Shown: piece after piece, positions 1 through 7,527 of the stretch
Layout: every line of letters begins with the position of its first letter
How positions within the stretch are numbered: the stretch's first letter is position 1
NCBI GenBank assembly: GCA_016293915.1
Contig: JAEDCY010000037.1
Coordinates: 1-24,785, forward strand
DNA from: Treponema sp.
GTDB taxonomy: Bacteria; Spirochaetota; Spirochaetia; Treponematales; Treponemataceae
Length of the DNA: 24,785 nucleotides
Direction: 5' to 3'
The notes under the pieces: model-generated
Databases searched by the model: none
What the model was told of the DNA's origin: nothing
The model's input: only the letters and a program-made list of their open reading frames with translations
Made by a program: the position numbers and the translations under genes

Positions 1-310
1 TAAATCCATTTATATCATTGTAACGAATCATCAAATCTGTCATTGAAGGCCTTGCCTTTTTTACATACTGATTGTTGATTTTTGGTTTTACAGGAAATTC
101 AAAAAACTTCTTAGAATTATCAAAGTCTTCTTCAGTCCAGCCAATTTTGTTTAATAATTTATTTATATAAAAAGAATTCTTAGGATTCCAGAATTCAGCA
201 AGAGGAATTGAAGAAGTTTTATAGGAATGAACATCCGTGGTATATAAACCATCCAAAGCTTTCTCATAAGTATTATCTGTTGAACCAAAATAATAATCTA
301 CATTGTACAT
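1..310 (-). CDS. Hypothetical protein, 3' end beyond the window
   Basis: The reading frame starts at an ATG at 310 and stays open to base 1, giving the first 103 residues (MYNVDYYFGS...). A GGAG ribosome binding site lies about 9 nt upstream, which supports this start. The N-terminus is rich in Tyr, Asn and Lys and contains KTSSIPLAEFW around residues 36-46. I do not recognise the family, and I see no signal peptide or membrane segment in the visible part. It begins 23 nt after the stop of the WYL regulator on the same strand, so it may be co-transcribed with it. Its composition is more AT-rich than the regulator's, so it may also be an unrelated neighbour. The missing C-terminus would be needed for any functional call. 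Confidence 0.75.
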   Translation of the reverse strand, partial: MYNVDYYFGSTDNTYEKALDGLYTTDVHSYKTSSIPLAEFWNPKNSFYINKLLNKIGWTEEDFDNSKKFFEFPVKPKINNQYVKKARPSMTDLMIRYNDINGF

Positions 311-333
311 AATTTTTGTCTCCTTTTATTATT

Positions 334-1326
334 CTACACCCCATCCGCCAAACGTGCCATTTGTTTTACGTTCTTGCCCCACTCTTTGACCAGCCACTCT
401 GGTGCGAGTGGCTGCACGTACATACCATGGCTCAAGGTCCAGCCAAGGATTGGGTATTCCTGGTTGCTGGTGAAAGTCATGAGTGTGCTGCCATCGGGCT
501 GCTTTGCGAACTGCTGGTCTTCGGCCCAGTTGTAGGTTTTGATGTAGTTCAGGGTTTTGGATGAAGTAATTTTCAATTTATACTTCCAGGTTTCTTTGCC
601 TATGTAACGACGGAAGTTGCCCTTGACTCTTTTTGAATATTCAAAATCCGGTGGGAGTTCGAAGGTTCTCGGATCAATCTTGAGATTGTGGATTCCAGGC
701 AGATTGAAAAAGCGGGTCCCCTTCTCTTTTGGATAATAGGAATACAAGCTCCACATTCCTTCACTGTAAATCAGCTGCCAGGGAGCAACTACAAATGGCT
801 CGTCAAAATCCAGATAATCAAAGCTCACGTAATTATTCTTGGCCATGGCCTCTTCCAGCTTGGACCATATGTCATCATCAATCTTTACAGGATCCATTCC
901 CAAAAACATGATACGATTCGAGAGCTTCTTAGCATTCAGCTTTGAATCATCCTCGATATTATCCGACAGCGAAGAAAAGACCTCGATGGCCTGCTTGTAA
1001 ATTGGAGTGTCCTTAATCAGCTTCAAAAGATTCGACATAAGTCTGGCAACAATTATCTGCTTTTCGGATGTAAGCATTGCAGGAATACGAAAGGACGGCC
1101 GGGTGTAATAAAAGCCCTTTTCAATCCTGTCATACTGCAGGATATCTTCAGCTCCAAACTTCATGCGCAAATCACGAAGGTCGCGGTTTATGGTTGGGAT
1201 AGAGGCTTCTGTCTCACGGGCAAAATCTTCTACACTCGGATAGTGCATATGCGAAATCATATAGTCAATTTTCAAGATTCGTTCATAGCCGTTTAAGTAC
1301 TGTTTCTTTACCTTTTCTTTTACCAT
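334..1326 (-). CDS. WYL-domain transcriptional regulator
   Basis: A 330-residue protein with an N-terminal helix-turn-helix at about residues 30-60 (YPSVEDFARETEASIPTINR) and a WYL domain at about 165-220 (VSFDYLD, VVAPWQLIYSEGMWSLYSY, RFFNLPGIHNLKI). A WCX-like C-terminal part follows. WYL proteins bind DNA and sense small molecules or nucleic acid; many control defence or stress genes. I chose the ATG at 1326 because AGGAGG lies 6 nt upstream; a longer TTG-initiated frame to 1353 would put that Shine-Dalgarno inside the gene. A 17-bp palindrome at 1369-1385 sits upstream of this gene and recurs at four other promoters of the cluster, so autoregulation and control of the whole cluster are likely. 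The regulatory link is inferred from the shared sites; the family call is firm. Confidence 0.93.
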   Translation of the reverse strand: MVKEKVKKQYLNGYERILKIDYMISHMHYPSVEDFARETEASIPTINRDLRDLRMKFGAEDILQYDRIEKGFYYTRPSFRIPAMLTSEKQIIVARLMSNLLKLIKDTPIYKQAIEVFSSLSDNIEDDSKLNAKKLSNRIMFLGMDPVKIDDDIWSKLEEAMAKNNYVSFDYLDFDEPFVVAPWQLIYSEGMWSLYSYYPKEKGTRFFNLPGIHNLKIDPRTFELPPDFEYSKRVKGNFRRYIGKETWKYKLKITSSKTLNYIKTYNWAEDQQFAKQPDGSTLMTFTSNQEYPILGWTLSHGMYVQPLAPEWLVKEWGKNVKQMARLADGV

Positions 1327-1352
1327 ACGTGTCCTCCTATGTGACACACTCA

Positions 1353-1385
1353 ATATAATATGCCTAGACTATCACTGTTCGATAG
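1353..1385 (-). promoter_or_regulatory. Operator-promoter A, upstream of the WYL gene
   Basis: The palindrome at 1369-1385 reads CTATCGAACAGTGATAG on the transcribed-sense strand; its symmetry extends outward to give arms AGACTATC/GATAGTCT at 1366-1388. Ten nt after TGATAG comes the candidate -10 TTATAT (1358-1353). Start would fall near 1346, giving a leader of about 20 nt with AGGAGG. The site overlaps the last codons of the FlhB-like gene, so the WYL gene has its own promoter inside the end of the upstream operon. It is one of five matching sites. Confidence 0.75.
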
Positions 1386-2466
1386 TCTGAAATTTTTCGT
1401 CAAAATATTTCTGATTATATTTTTTCCGGCGGGACCAGAAATTCCATTTTTTTTGAACCTTTGGTTCTTCGATAAATTTCTTAAAGGCATCTGGATTACG
1501 GGAGAATTCGTTATAGGTAATGCAAACTTCAAACATCTTCGCGTTATCGTTTATATCCTGCAGATATACCATTACCTGGGTTTTCATAGAATCATTGATT
1601 CCATATTCAATACCAGAATAATTGTAATTCATTTCCAGCATTGTTTTAATTGAATTTTTTGTGATATCAAAAAGACGTGGATTAATTTCGAATTCATCAC
1701 AAAAGGTTTTTACATCTTTCCGCAATTTCTCATTGCTGGTTTTTATGAGCACCTTTATATATTCAACGGCAAGAGCCGCTTCACTTAATTCAAAGTTCCT
1801 AAAGAGACATCTGTTACCGACATAGATTTTCTGGTCTGGCATTGAAACCATCGCCATAACCCATAAGTCAAATTCATACTCTTCAAGAACCGTTTCAAGA
1901 TAAAATTCATATGTTCCTTTAGCGGCATTATGAATGACTTTATAATCAAAACCACTTTCTTCTGCAATTTTCGGAATTGCTGTCTGAATGAACTCAAGCG
2001 ACTTGTCTGCTGAAGACAGAACTTTTATTTCCTTAGCTTCCTTTTTCAAGAATTTCTTTTCAGCACTTTTGCAGATATCTGATTCCAGCTGATATAATTG
2101 AGTCCTTACATCGTTATATAACTCTTCATCGAAATCTTCTTTATCCTTACGATTCTTAAACTTATCAAGATGCGAATAAACTACGGCCACTTCATTAATG
2201 TATTTCACATCTATGTAGTCGCCTTCCTTTGTATCTTGAAACAAAGCTCTGGCAAGGAGCTTATTCTCCACACATGGAACAGGCATTAATTCGAGAGCCT
2301 TTGATAAATAATAATTAAATCCCCAATCACATTTGAAGAGAACTATCGGCCGGTCAAAATTAACCTCATCATAATAAAGCCCTACAAACTGTTCCTGCCC
2401 ATTCTTGAGGATTACATCGCATCTGTTAATTGCTGCCAGGACATGGTTCATTGACTTTAATTTCAT
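1372..2466 (-). CDS. Soluble FlhB cytoplasmic-like domain fused to a novel C-terminal domain
   Basis: A 364-residue protein with no membrane helices. Residues about 18-105 match the cytoplasmic domain of FlhB/SctU export-switch proteins: VGLYYD (28-33), PIVLFK (40-45), PVPCVENKLLARALF (62-76), then EGDYIDVKYINEVAVVYSHL. In FlhB this domain is anchored by four membrane helices and cleaves itself at NPTH; here the aligned residues are N22-G-Q-E, so autocleavage should be lost. A charged linker (about 105-150) leads to a C-terminal region (about 150-350) that resembles the three paralogues encoded at 6031-8277; compare LFDITKNSIKTMLE with TIEIAQNSIRTLYE, and the later NEFSRNPDAF with KDFLKDPNVL. 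The start overlaps the FlhA-like gene by 41 nt, with GGAG upstream. The FlhB similarity is by eye but spans the whole domain; the role is unknown. Confidence 0.85.
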   Translation of the reverse strand: MKLKSMNHVLAAINRCDVILKNGQEQFVGLYYDEVNFDRPIVLFKCDWGFNYYLSKALELMPVPCVENKLLARALFQDTKEGDYIDVKYINEVAVVYSHLDKFKNRKDKEDFDEELYNDVRTQLYQLESDICKSAEKKFLKKEAKEIKVLSSADKSLEFIQTAIPKIAEESGFDYKVIHNAAKGTYEFYLETVLEEYEFDLWVMAMVSMPDQKIYVGNRCLFRNFELSEAALAVEYIKVLIKTSNEKLRKDVKTFCDEFEINPRLFDITKNSIKTMLEMNYNYSGIEYGINDSMKTQVMVYLQDINDNAKMFEVCITYNEFSRNPDAFKKFIEEPKVQKKWNFWSRRKKYNQKYFDEKFQTIEQ

Positions 2467-3574
2467 CTACATCAAGCTCCTCTTCAACTACAATGGAATA
2501 ATCTTTATCTTTTATTACTGAACATAATTCTGTATCAGATATGCATGACCAGTTTCCTAACCCTTGTCTGATAATATTAGACAAAGCTGTTCGTAAATCT
2601 TTTACAATTACAAAAACTGGCGAGTAACCTTTTTGGAACAAACAATGAGCTTTTTCTGCCACCTTATTATTAAACCCTTTATTTGCAACAGGAGTAAAAA
2701 CATAATATGGCAATTCATTGTTTGACCCAGGATAATAAATACGTTCAGATAAGGCTTTTGCCAATGTTTGTGAAACCCTGATTACATGAATCTTTTTATT
2801 TTTATCCGCAAGCTTTGGCAAAAACTGATAAGCAAGTTTCTCTCTGATTTTTTCCATCAAATCAGACAGTCTATTTGTTTCCTCTAGATTATCTGCTATT
2901 GTTTCCAGGATTGTATTCATATCCCGAATTGAAACACCCTCTTCAAGCAGCCAGTTCAGAATTGTTTTCAGTTTTGAAGTTGAAAAGTTATGCAGAAAGA
3001 ATACATCATCTACAACATCCGGATTCCTGTCGCGAACTTTATTAACAAGAGTATTTACCATACATTGATCAAGAAACTTAGTAATATTCTTTAAGCTGAT
3101 TTCGTAAAGATGACTTTTGATAAGAACATACCATTCAGGAGTTACATATCCAAAAGTCTTTGCTTCATCTTTTCTTGTTTGTGAAACAATAACAGCATCC
3201 AGATTAAATACAGGATCCTTTATCATTTCCCCCTCTAACTCTTCTGTAACATTGCCTGTATCCATACATATAACATAATGTGGATTACACTCTTTATAAC
3301 CACCAACTTCAACACCATGCAATAAAATTTTATATTCGTAAGCATCGAGGCACATATTATCCCGTATATGTACTTTTGGCAGAGGTAATCCATATTCACC
3401 GTCTAGTTGATTACGTACAGACGTAATCTCATCTAACAATGGACCTTTTATTTGTTGATCAACTAAAGGAATTAAGCCATATCCAATTTGTATTTCAAGA
3501 GGTGCTGGCTGTTCTCCAAAATTTGTGTAACAACATTCATCATATTTTCTTGGTCTTCTGCGTCTTCCTGGCAT
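2426..3574 (-). CDS. Stand-alone soluble FlhA C-terminal-like protein (FHIPEP family)
   Basis: A 382-residue protein that matches the cytoplasmic half of FlhA/SctV, the export-gate ring protein of flagella and type III secretion. Landmarks in order: GYGLIPLVD (31-39), VHIRDN (68-73), GVEVG (87-91), DPVFNLDAV (120-128), GYVTPEWYVLIKSHL (142-156), NPDVVDDV (184-191) and VSIRDMNTILETIAD (214-228). Full-length FlhA is about 690 residues with eight membrane helices in its first half. Here that half is replaced by a short basic tail (PGRRRRPRK), so the protein should be cytosolic. The start at 3574 is favoured by GAGGAG 6 nt upstream; a longer TTG frame reaches 3613. It lies between the VWA and FlhB-like genes in one operon. 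In FlhA this domain forms a nonameric ring that docks chaperone-substrate complexes; whether that survives here is inference. Confidence 0.9.
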   Translation of the reverse strand: MPGRRRRPRKYDECCYTNFGEQPAPLEIQIGYGLIPLVDQQIKGPLLDEITSVRNQLDGEYGLPLPKVHIRDNMCLDAYEYKILLHGVEVGGYKECNPHYVICMDTGNVTEELEGEMIKDPVFNLDAVIVSQTRKDEAKTFGYVTPEWYVLIKSHLYEISLKNITKFLDQCMVNTLVNKVRDRNPDVVDDVFFLHNFSTSKLKTILNWLLEEGVSIRDMNTILETIADNLEETNRLSDLMEKIREKLAYQFLPKLADKNKKIHVIRVSQTLAKALSERIYYPGSNNELPYYVFTPVANKGFNNKVAEKAHCLFQKGYSPVFVIVKDLRTALSNIIRQGLGNWSCISDTELCSVIKDKDYSIVVEEELDVDEIKVNEPCPGSN

Positions 3575-3608
3575 CTCTTTCTCCTCTTTATTCCACGGAA
3601 TACTCGTG

Positions 3609-3638
3609 GTCAAGGCACGCTTCGCTCAAGGCCTTGAC
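3609..3638. repeat. Inverted repeat in the VWA / FlhA-like intergenic gap
   Basis: GTCAAGGC at 3609-3616 is repeated as GCCTTGAC at 3631-3638 with a 14-nt loop, giving an 8-bp GC-containing stem. It sits in the only sizeable gap (81 nt) of the MoxR-VWA-FlhA-FlhB operon. There is no following T-run, so it is not a standard terminator. It could be a processing or stabilising hairpin, or a small dispersed repeat inserted in the operon. Confidence 0.6.
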
Positions 3639-3655
3639 TCCCTCGTTTACCATGT

Positions 3656-4843
3656 TTAATTTGATTTTAAACTTGGAATCCACGTCGCTTTACTCAACCT
3701 CAAATCCCTAATCCACTTCATTGCATAGTCGTATTCATTCTTGCTGGTCAGAATCCAGAGAATCTGTTTTTCCTTTGTGATTTTTGGAACATCTGCGTAA
3801 CCATCCGTGAAAATAATCATGCCCTGAAACTCAGGATGAGCCTCATAATAGTCGACGGCGCACTGGAAGTCGGTGCCGCCGCGGCCGGTGATGCGGATAT
3901 TCTTTGAGGCCTTCTTGAACTCGAACTCTTGTTTGATTTCTGTGTCAAAAGCAATTACGTTTATGGCTTCCACACCGTAAGAGAAAAAGCGGTTTATGAT
4001 TGAGAAGAAGTGTACAAGGTCATCGGAACCGATTGAGCCACTCACGTCTACTGCAACAAGCAGATGAGTCTTTGGCTCAAACTGACTTCCCATAAACTGA
4101 AAGCCGTAACGGCGGTTAGGTTTCATTCTTGTAAGCTTTCTTCTCTGGCTGATAATGCTTGCCCGGAACTGAGAAAGAATGCGACGATAATCCATCGGGA
4201 TTTTCATAGAGGCTGTAATGGTCTCCTGAAAGTTTCCGCTAACACTACCCCACTGATTTGTTTTCTGAGCCTTCAGAATCTGCTGATTAACTTTATCAGT
4301 CATTTCTTCATCTTCATCCCACATCTCTGCAGCATCTGCAGCAGCCTCGTAATCCCAGACTTTGTCCTCCCCTACATCAGGAGAAAGATGCATTTTCCCC
4401 TGCCCCTCATTTTCTTCATTGTTCATAGCTTCAAAATCAGGGCAAATGTAATAGAGTTTTCTATAGTATTCCTCGTAGCTCAGACCTGTTTCAAAATTGT
4501 AGTGCTCTGCGTCTTTAAGATTTTTGTCACGGTAACAATGCTCGCTGATTGTAACATCGCTGGCCGTTGTTAATGCTGAACGGTTTGGATTTTGAGGCAC
4601 ACGCTGATATGGATGCTTGAGAAGAATGCGGGTCACTTCATTTTTCAGCCCCTGCGCAATTTCTTCTGTAGAACTATCCTTGAGAAGCTCCGGGTTATAT
4701 TCGATGCGACGTTTTCCTGTTCTGAACCTGCACTTCATATCGCTGTTAGGCTCAAGCTTGTGAGTACAGTAAACATTGAAAAGAAGCGGCTCGTACAAAA
4801 ACCATTTATCAACAACGCTGCTGATTTTTTCTTTTACAGACAT
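3656..4843 (-). CDS. VWA/MIDAS protein of the DUF2201 type, partner of MoxR
   Basis: A 395-residue protein. The C-terminal half is a von Willebrand A-like domain with an intact metal site: D266-V-S268-G-S270, a glycine-rich GGT ending at T324, and TDG at 347-349. The N-terminal part resembles the putative metallopeptidase-like region of DUF2201 proteins, but the HExxH zinc motif is replaced by N68-E-V-T-R72; only the later H77 remains, so peptidase activity is unlikely. A long acidic stretch (about 140-185) joins the halves. VWA proteins of this kind commonly pair with MoxR ATPases as substrate adaptors. The gene starts 11 nt after the MoxR stop with GGAGGA just upstream, so the two are surely co-expressed. 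The downstream FlhA-like and FlhB-like proteins are candidate clients. Confidence 0.92.
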   Translation of the reverse strand: MSVKEKISSVVDKWFLYEPLLFNVYCTHKLEPNSDMKCRFRTGKRRIEYNPELLKDSSTEEIAQGLKNEVTRILLKHPYQRVPQNPNRSALTTASDVTISEHCYRDKNLKDAEHYNFETGLSYEEYYRKLYYICPDFEAMNNEENEGQGKMHLSPDVGEDKVWDYEAAADAAEMWDEDEEMTDKVNQQILKAQKTNQWGSVSGNFQETITASMKIPMDYRRILSQFRASIISQRRKLTRMKPNRRYGFQFMGSQFEPKTHLLVAVDVSGSIGSDDLVHFFSIINRFFSYGVEAINVIAFDTEIKQEFEFKKASKNIRITGRGGTDFQCAVDYYEAHPEFQGMIIFTDGYADVPKITKEKQILWILTSKNEYDYAMKWIRDLRLSKATWIPSLKSN

Positions 4844-4854
4844 GGGTCCTCCGC

Positions 4855-5931
4855 CTACTTAATCTCCGCAACAAACTTGGTCATCTTCGAATAAAGCTCA
4901 GGGCACTCACCGATTATGAATACCAGTGCATTCGGATACATTGTTCCACTGAACATGTTTGCAAAGTGGGCCATAGCCTCTCTCAACTTCTTCTCTTCCA
5001 GGAAGTAAAAATATGCTGCGAGATTCTGAGCCATCACAGCCTTATCGCCATCACCATATTTGTCACTTTCAAGATAGACAAAAACAGCATCGTTGATTGT
5101 CGCAAGCTGAGGTGTCTTGTAGCTCTCAAGTTTAAGTCTGTTCATATCAAAGTTACCAAGCAGCAATTCCTTTGCAGTAAGAAGATGATTATGATCAAGG
5201 AACTCAAAGAAACGGTTTGCCGCAAAACCACCGACAATTCCCGCAATCATACTCTTGTGGCTCTGCTTCAACACTTCCTTACCGCTAATGATTTCTGACA
5301 CGCGAACCCAGGCACGACGGTCCGGATTCTTCTCCAGATTCTCCATATCTTCAATCGCCATCTGGTTGTCCAGAGCCTTTGGATTTGCGGCGATATAAGA
5401 TGTAATGCGTTCATCAATTCCATTCTTGTTAGCCCACAATAACCAGTCCTGGACGCTAGGCACAAACTCGTAGATGTTGAAACGGGAAACGAGAGCCGGA
5501 TCCAGATCTGTAAGCTGATACTCTTCACCATTGTTTACAGCTGAAATAATGCGGCTGCCTGCAGGAAGCGAACGACCGGCAAGCTTACGGTTCAAGGCAA
5601 GGTCCATAATTGTCTGAAGAACTTCCGGGCGGGCACGGTTCAATTCATCAAGAAACAAAACAACCGGAGTGTCGTCTGTCGGAAACCAGTAGGGCGGCAT
5701 AAACTCTGTATGTCCTGTTTCTTCATTTTTGTGAGGAATACCAATCAGGTCGCCTGGGTCACTCATCTGGCCCAAAAAGAGAGAAACAACCTTGCAGCCC
5801 TTTGCACTATAAAATTTTTCCAATATCTGAGACTTACCAATTCCGTGCTTACCCATGAGCATGATGTTCTGAGTAGCAGGTGTTTCTTCCAAAATCTCCA
5901 AAAGCAAATTTCCATCAATTCTTACTGACAT
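4855..5931 (-). CDS. MoxR-family AAA+ ATPase
   Basis: A 358-residue ATPase with all main AAA+ elements: Walker A GKHGIGKS (27-34), Walker B VVLFLDE (90-96), a sensor-1 region AVNN (131-134) and a likely arginine finger R150 in LVSRFN. The segment DPGDLIG (58-64) and the arrangement DELNRARPEVLQTIMD are typical of the MoxR branch. MoxR proteins act as chaperone-like remodelling ATPases with VWA partners. Here it is the first gene of the MoxR-VWA-FlhA-FlhB operon, with GGAGG 6 nt upstream of the ATG. A palindrome-containing promoter (site B) lies just upstream. The family call is firm; that it remodels the flagellar-derived proteins is inferred from gene order. Confidence 0.95.
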   Translation of the reverse strand: MSVRIDGNLLLEILEETPATQNIMLMGKHGIGKSQILEKFYSAKGCKVVSLFLGQMSDPGDLIGIPHKNEETGHTEFMPPYWFPTDDTPVVLFLDELNRARPEVLQTIMDLALNRKLAGRSLPAGSRIISAVNNGEEYQLTDLDPALVSRFNIYEFVPSVQDWLLWANKNGIDERITSYIAANPKALDNQMAIEDMENLEKNPDRRAWVRVSEIISGKEVLKQSHKSMIAGIVGGFAANRFFEFLDHNHLLTAKELLLGNFDMNRLKLESYKTPQLATINDAVFVYLESDKYGDGDKAVMAQNLAAYFYFLEEKKLREAMAHFANMFSGTMYPNALVFIIGECPELYSKMTKFVAEIK

Positions 5932-5956
5932 ATAAAACCTCCAGTCATCGTTCTTA

Positions 5957-5989
5957 ATTTAATCACACATGCCTATCATTTTGTGATAG
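5957..5989 (-). promoter_or_regulatory. Operator-promoter B, upstream of the MoxR operon
   Basis: The palindrome at 5973-5989 reads CTATCACAAAATGATAG on the minus strand. The candidate -10 TTAAAT (5962-5957) follows after exactly 10 nt. A start near 5950 leaves a short leader carrying the GGAGG of the MoxR gene. It matches sites A, C, D and E in sequence, orientation and spacing. Confidence 0.75.
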
Positions 5990-6030
5990 TCTATAAAAAA
6001 TAAATTCCCAAAGCACGGGAATCTTCATAA

Positions 6031-6744
6031 TCAATTTAATTCCTTTATCAGCACATTCGGATCTTTGAGAAAATCCTTATGAAAAATCCGAATCATTCTA
6101 CCCTTGTATAAAAGTGAAGAATACAACTCCCTCTGCACAAGGTTCATATGCTTCTCCCCGCTTTTCTCATAAAGAGTTCTTATTGAGTTCTGCGCAATCT
6201 CAATAGTCTTTGCAGTAAGGCCGTCTGAACTAGCCTTTATCTTTTTATAATTCTCACGAAGCTCTGAAAACTTTTCTTTCTGGGATTCAAAAATCTGCAG
6301 GCACATATCTTTAATGATATTTTCTACCAGCACATACTCCTCCAGCCAGAAGAGCTTGAGCATGGGATTATGAGGCAGTATTCTCATCGTAATATCCTTC
6401 TGGCAGACAATAATCGAAAGTACATCCATAACTTCCTTTTCCAGTCCGTAGTCATACCAGTTAAACATCAACTTAAGTTCTGTTCTGGTAGGATGACTTG
6501 TCACCTCACAATCAAGATCGTAAGTCTGGCAAAGCTGATAAATCACATCCTTCAGCTGGCTCACAACCTTTTCAACCTTAAGATTGTTTTCAACAAAGAA
6601 AAAGTCATTCTGATAGGTATGCTTCTTCAGAATGTCGCAGAAAAGTCCCTGCCAGAATTCAGACTGCATGCGTGTAATCAGATCGGCCTGTTCACGTTCA
6701 AGAGAAATAGCAAGTGAAAGCTGGTCTACCTTTCTGCTTCTCAT
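6031..6744 (-). CDS. Hypothetical protein, paralogue of the cluster-specific domain family (copy 3)
   Basis: A 237-residue soluble protein of no family I recognise. It is clearly related to the product of 7528-8277: EFWQGLFCDILKKHTYQNDFFF against DFWKPAFYKVLNRHSYQKEFYL, EEYVLVENIIKDMC against DEYLIVENIIYDLC, TIEIAQNSIRTLYEKS against VIEIARSSINSLYEKS, and a C-terminal HKDFLKDPNVLI against HKDFLDNPQILI. The same layout appears in weaker form in the FlhB fusion protein. The gene overlaps the preceding one by 4 nt (ATGA), with GAGGAG upstream, indicating translational coupling. It is the last gene of the site-C unit, ending shortly before promoter B. No catalytic motif is obvious; a scaffold or adaptor role is possible but unproven. 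Confidence 0.88.
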   Translation of the reverse strand: MRSRKVDQLSLAISLEREQADLITRMQSEFWQGLFCDILKKHTYQNDFFFVENNLKVEKVVSQLKDVIYQLCQTYDLDCEVTSHPTRTELKLMFNWYDYGLEKEVMDVLSIIVCQKDITMRILPHNPMLKLFWLEEYVLVENIIKDMCLQIFESQKEKFSELRENYKKIKASSDGLTAKTIEIAQNSIRTLYEKSGEKHMNLVQRELYSSLLYKGRMIRIFHKDFLKDPNVLIKELN

Positions 6745-7463
6745 ACAGCCTTCTCCTCTTCTGCTTTATAGTTTGTAAGAAGCTCGCAGGTCAAAACATC
6801 TTCCAGTTTTTCTTCATGAAGATTGTTCAAAAGATTTATGAGAATAGAAGTATCATGAGAAAATGGCTTATGATAAACAGTGAGCTCATAGGCCGTATTT
6901 TTCTTTACAACAATCTGGATTTCTGATTTCAAACGAGATTGTTTAATTTTATACTCCTGTCCCTTTTTTCCCAAAATTGATTCACACAGGGCCTTAATTG
7001 AGCTGCCTACAATTTCTGCAGACTTTGTGTTCAGATAGAATTTTTCGTGTACTGCCAGAGTCTTGGCTGTAAGAGGTTTTATATCAATATCAATATAATC
7101 CTGTATCCATTTTAGTCCGGCCTCATATTCTGTATGAGTAAAATGCCTTGTGCTGATATGAGGAGCAGAAATAGAAAAATCTCCGGTTCCACGTTCAATT
7201 CCTATGTAAATCGGAAATGGAACAAGCGACATATAAAAATGTTCATTATGAGAAAAAGCGTTACACTTGAGTTGATTTTCTTTCGCCAATGCTCTAACAT
7301 CTTTTCTAAGTTCAGAAATAGCCTGCCGCACAGGAATATCCTGATCAGACTCATAAGTCTTCTGCTTACGCAAAAGCGCATCATAAGCCTGCTTCCAGAA
7401 CTCGCCGGAAATGTGGTAGATGATTTCATTTAATTCCATACATGGTTCGTCGTTCTCATTCAT
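6741..7463 (-). CDS. Hypothetical protein, divergent paralogue of the same family (copy 2)
   Basis: A 240-residue soluble protein. It shares the family layout: an N-terminal EFWKQAYDALLRKQKTY, a middle beta-rich part (FYMSLVPFPIYIGIERG), a helical stretch with EIVGSSIKALCES (compare IEIARSSINSLYE), and a C-terminal YHKPFSHDTSILI (compare HKDFLDNPQILI). It is the most divergent of the three. No catalytic residues stand out. The ATG at 7463 has no good Shine-Dalgarno and lies only 7 nt after the -10 box of promoter C, so the message may be leaderless. It is followed at once by copy 3 through an ATGA overlap. Function unknown. Confidence 0.85.
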   Translation of the reverse strand: MNENDEPCMELNEIIYHISGEFWKQAYDALLRKQKTYESDQDIPVRQAISELRKDVRALAKENQLKCNAFSHNEHFYMSLVPFPIYIGIERGTGDFSISAPHISTRHFTHTEYEAGLKWIQDYIDIDIKPLTAKTLAVHEKFYLNTKSAEIVGSSIKALCESILGKKGQEYKIKQSRLKSEIQIVVKKNTAYELTVYHKPFSHDTSILINLLNNLHEEKLEDVLTCELLTNYKAEEEKAV

Positions 7464-7470
7464 AGCTCTA

Positions 7471-7503
7471 ATTTAATCATGCGACACTATCATTTAATGA
7501 TAT
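7471..7503 (-). promoter_or_regulatory. Operator-promoter C, upstream of paralogues 2 and 3
   Basis: The palindrome at 7487-7503 reads ATATCATTAAATGATAG on the minus strand, followed after 10 nt by the candidate -10 TTAAAT (7476-7471). The start codon follows the -10 box by 7 nt, which leaves essentially no leader. This fits the lack of a Shine-Dalgarno before 7463. Confidence 0.75.
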
Positions 7504-7527
7504 TGAAAAATAATTTTTTCGGATTTT

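Noticed and set aside
1366..1388. Palindrome after the FlhB-like gene read as a terminator
   Set aside because: It has low GC and no T-run, and the same motif occurs at four other promoters at a fixed distance from the -10 box, so an operator is more likely.
4064..4573. A 169-residue plus-strand open frame
   Set aside because: It is antisense to the VWA gene, whose MIDAS motifs and operon context are clear; no ribosome binding site or family support.
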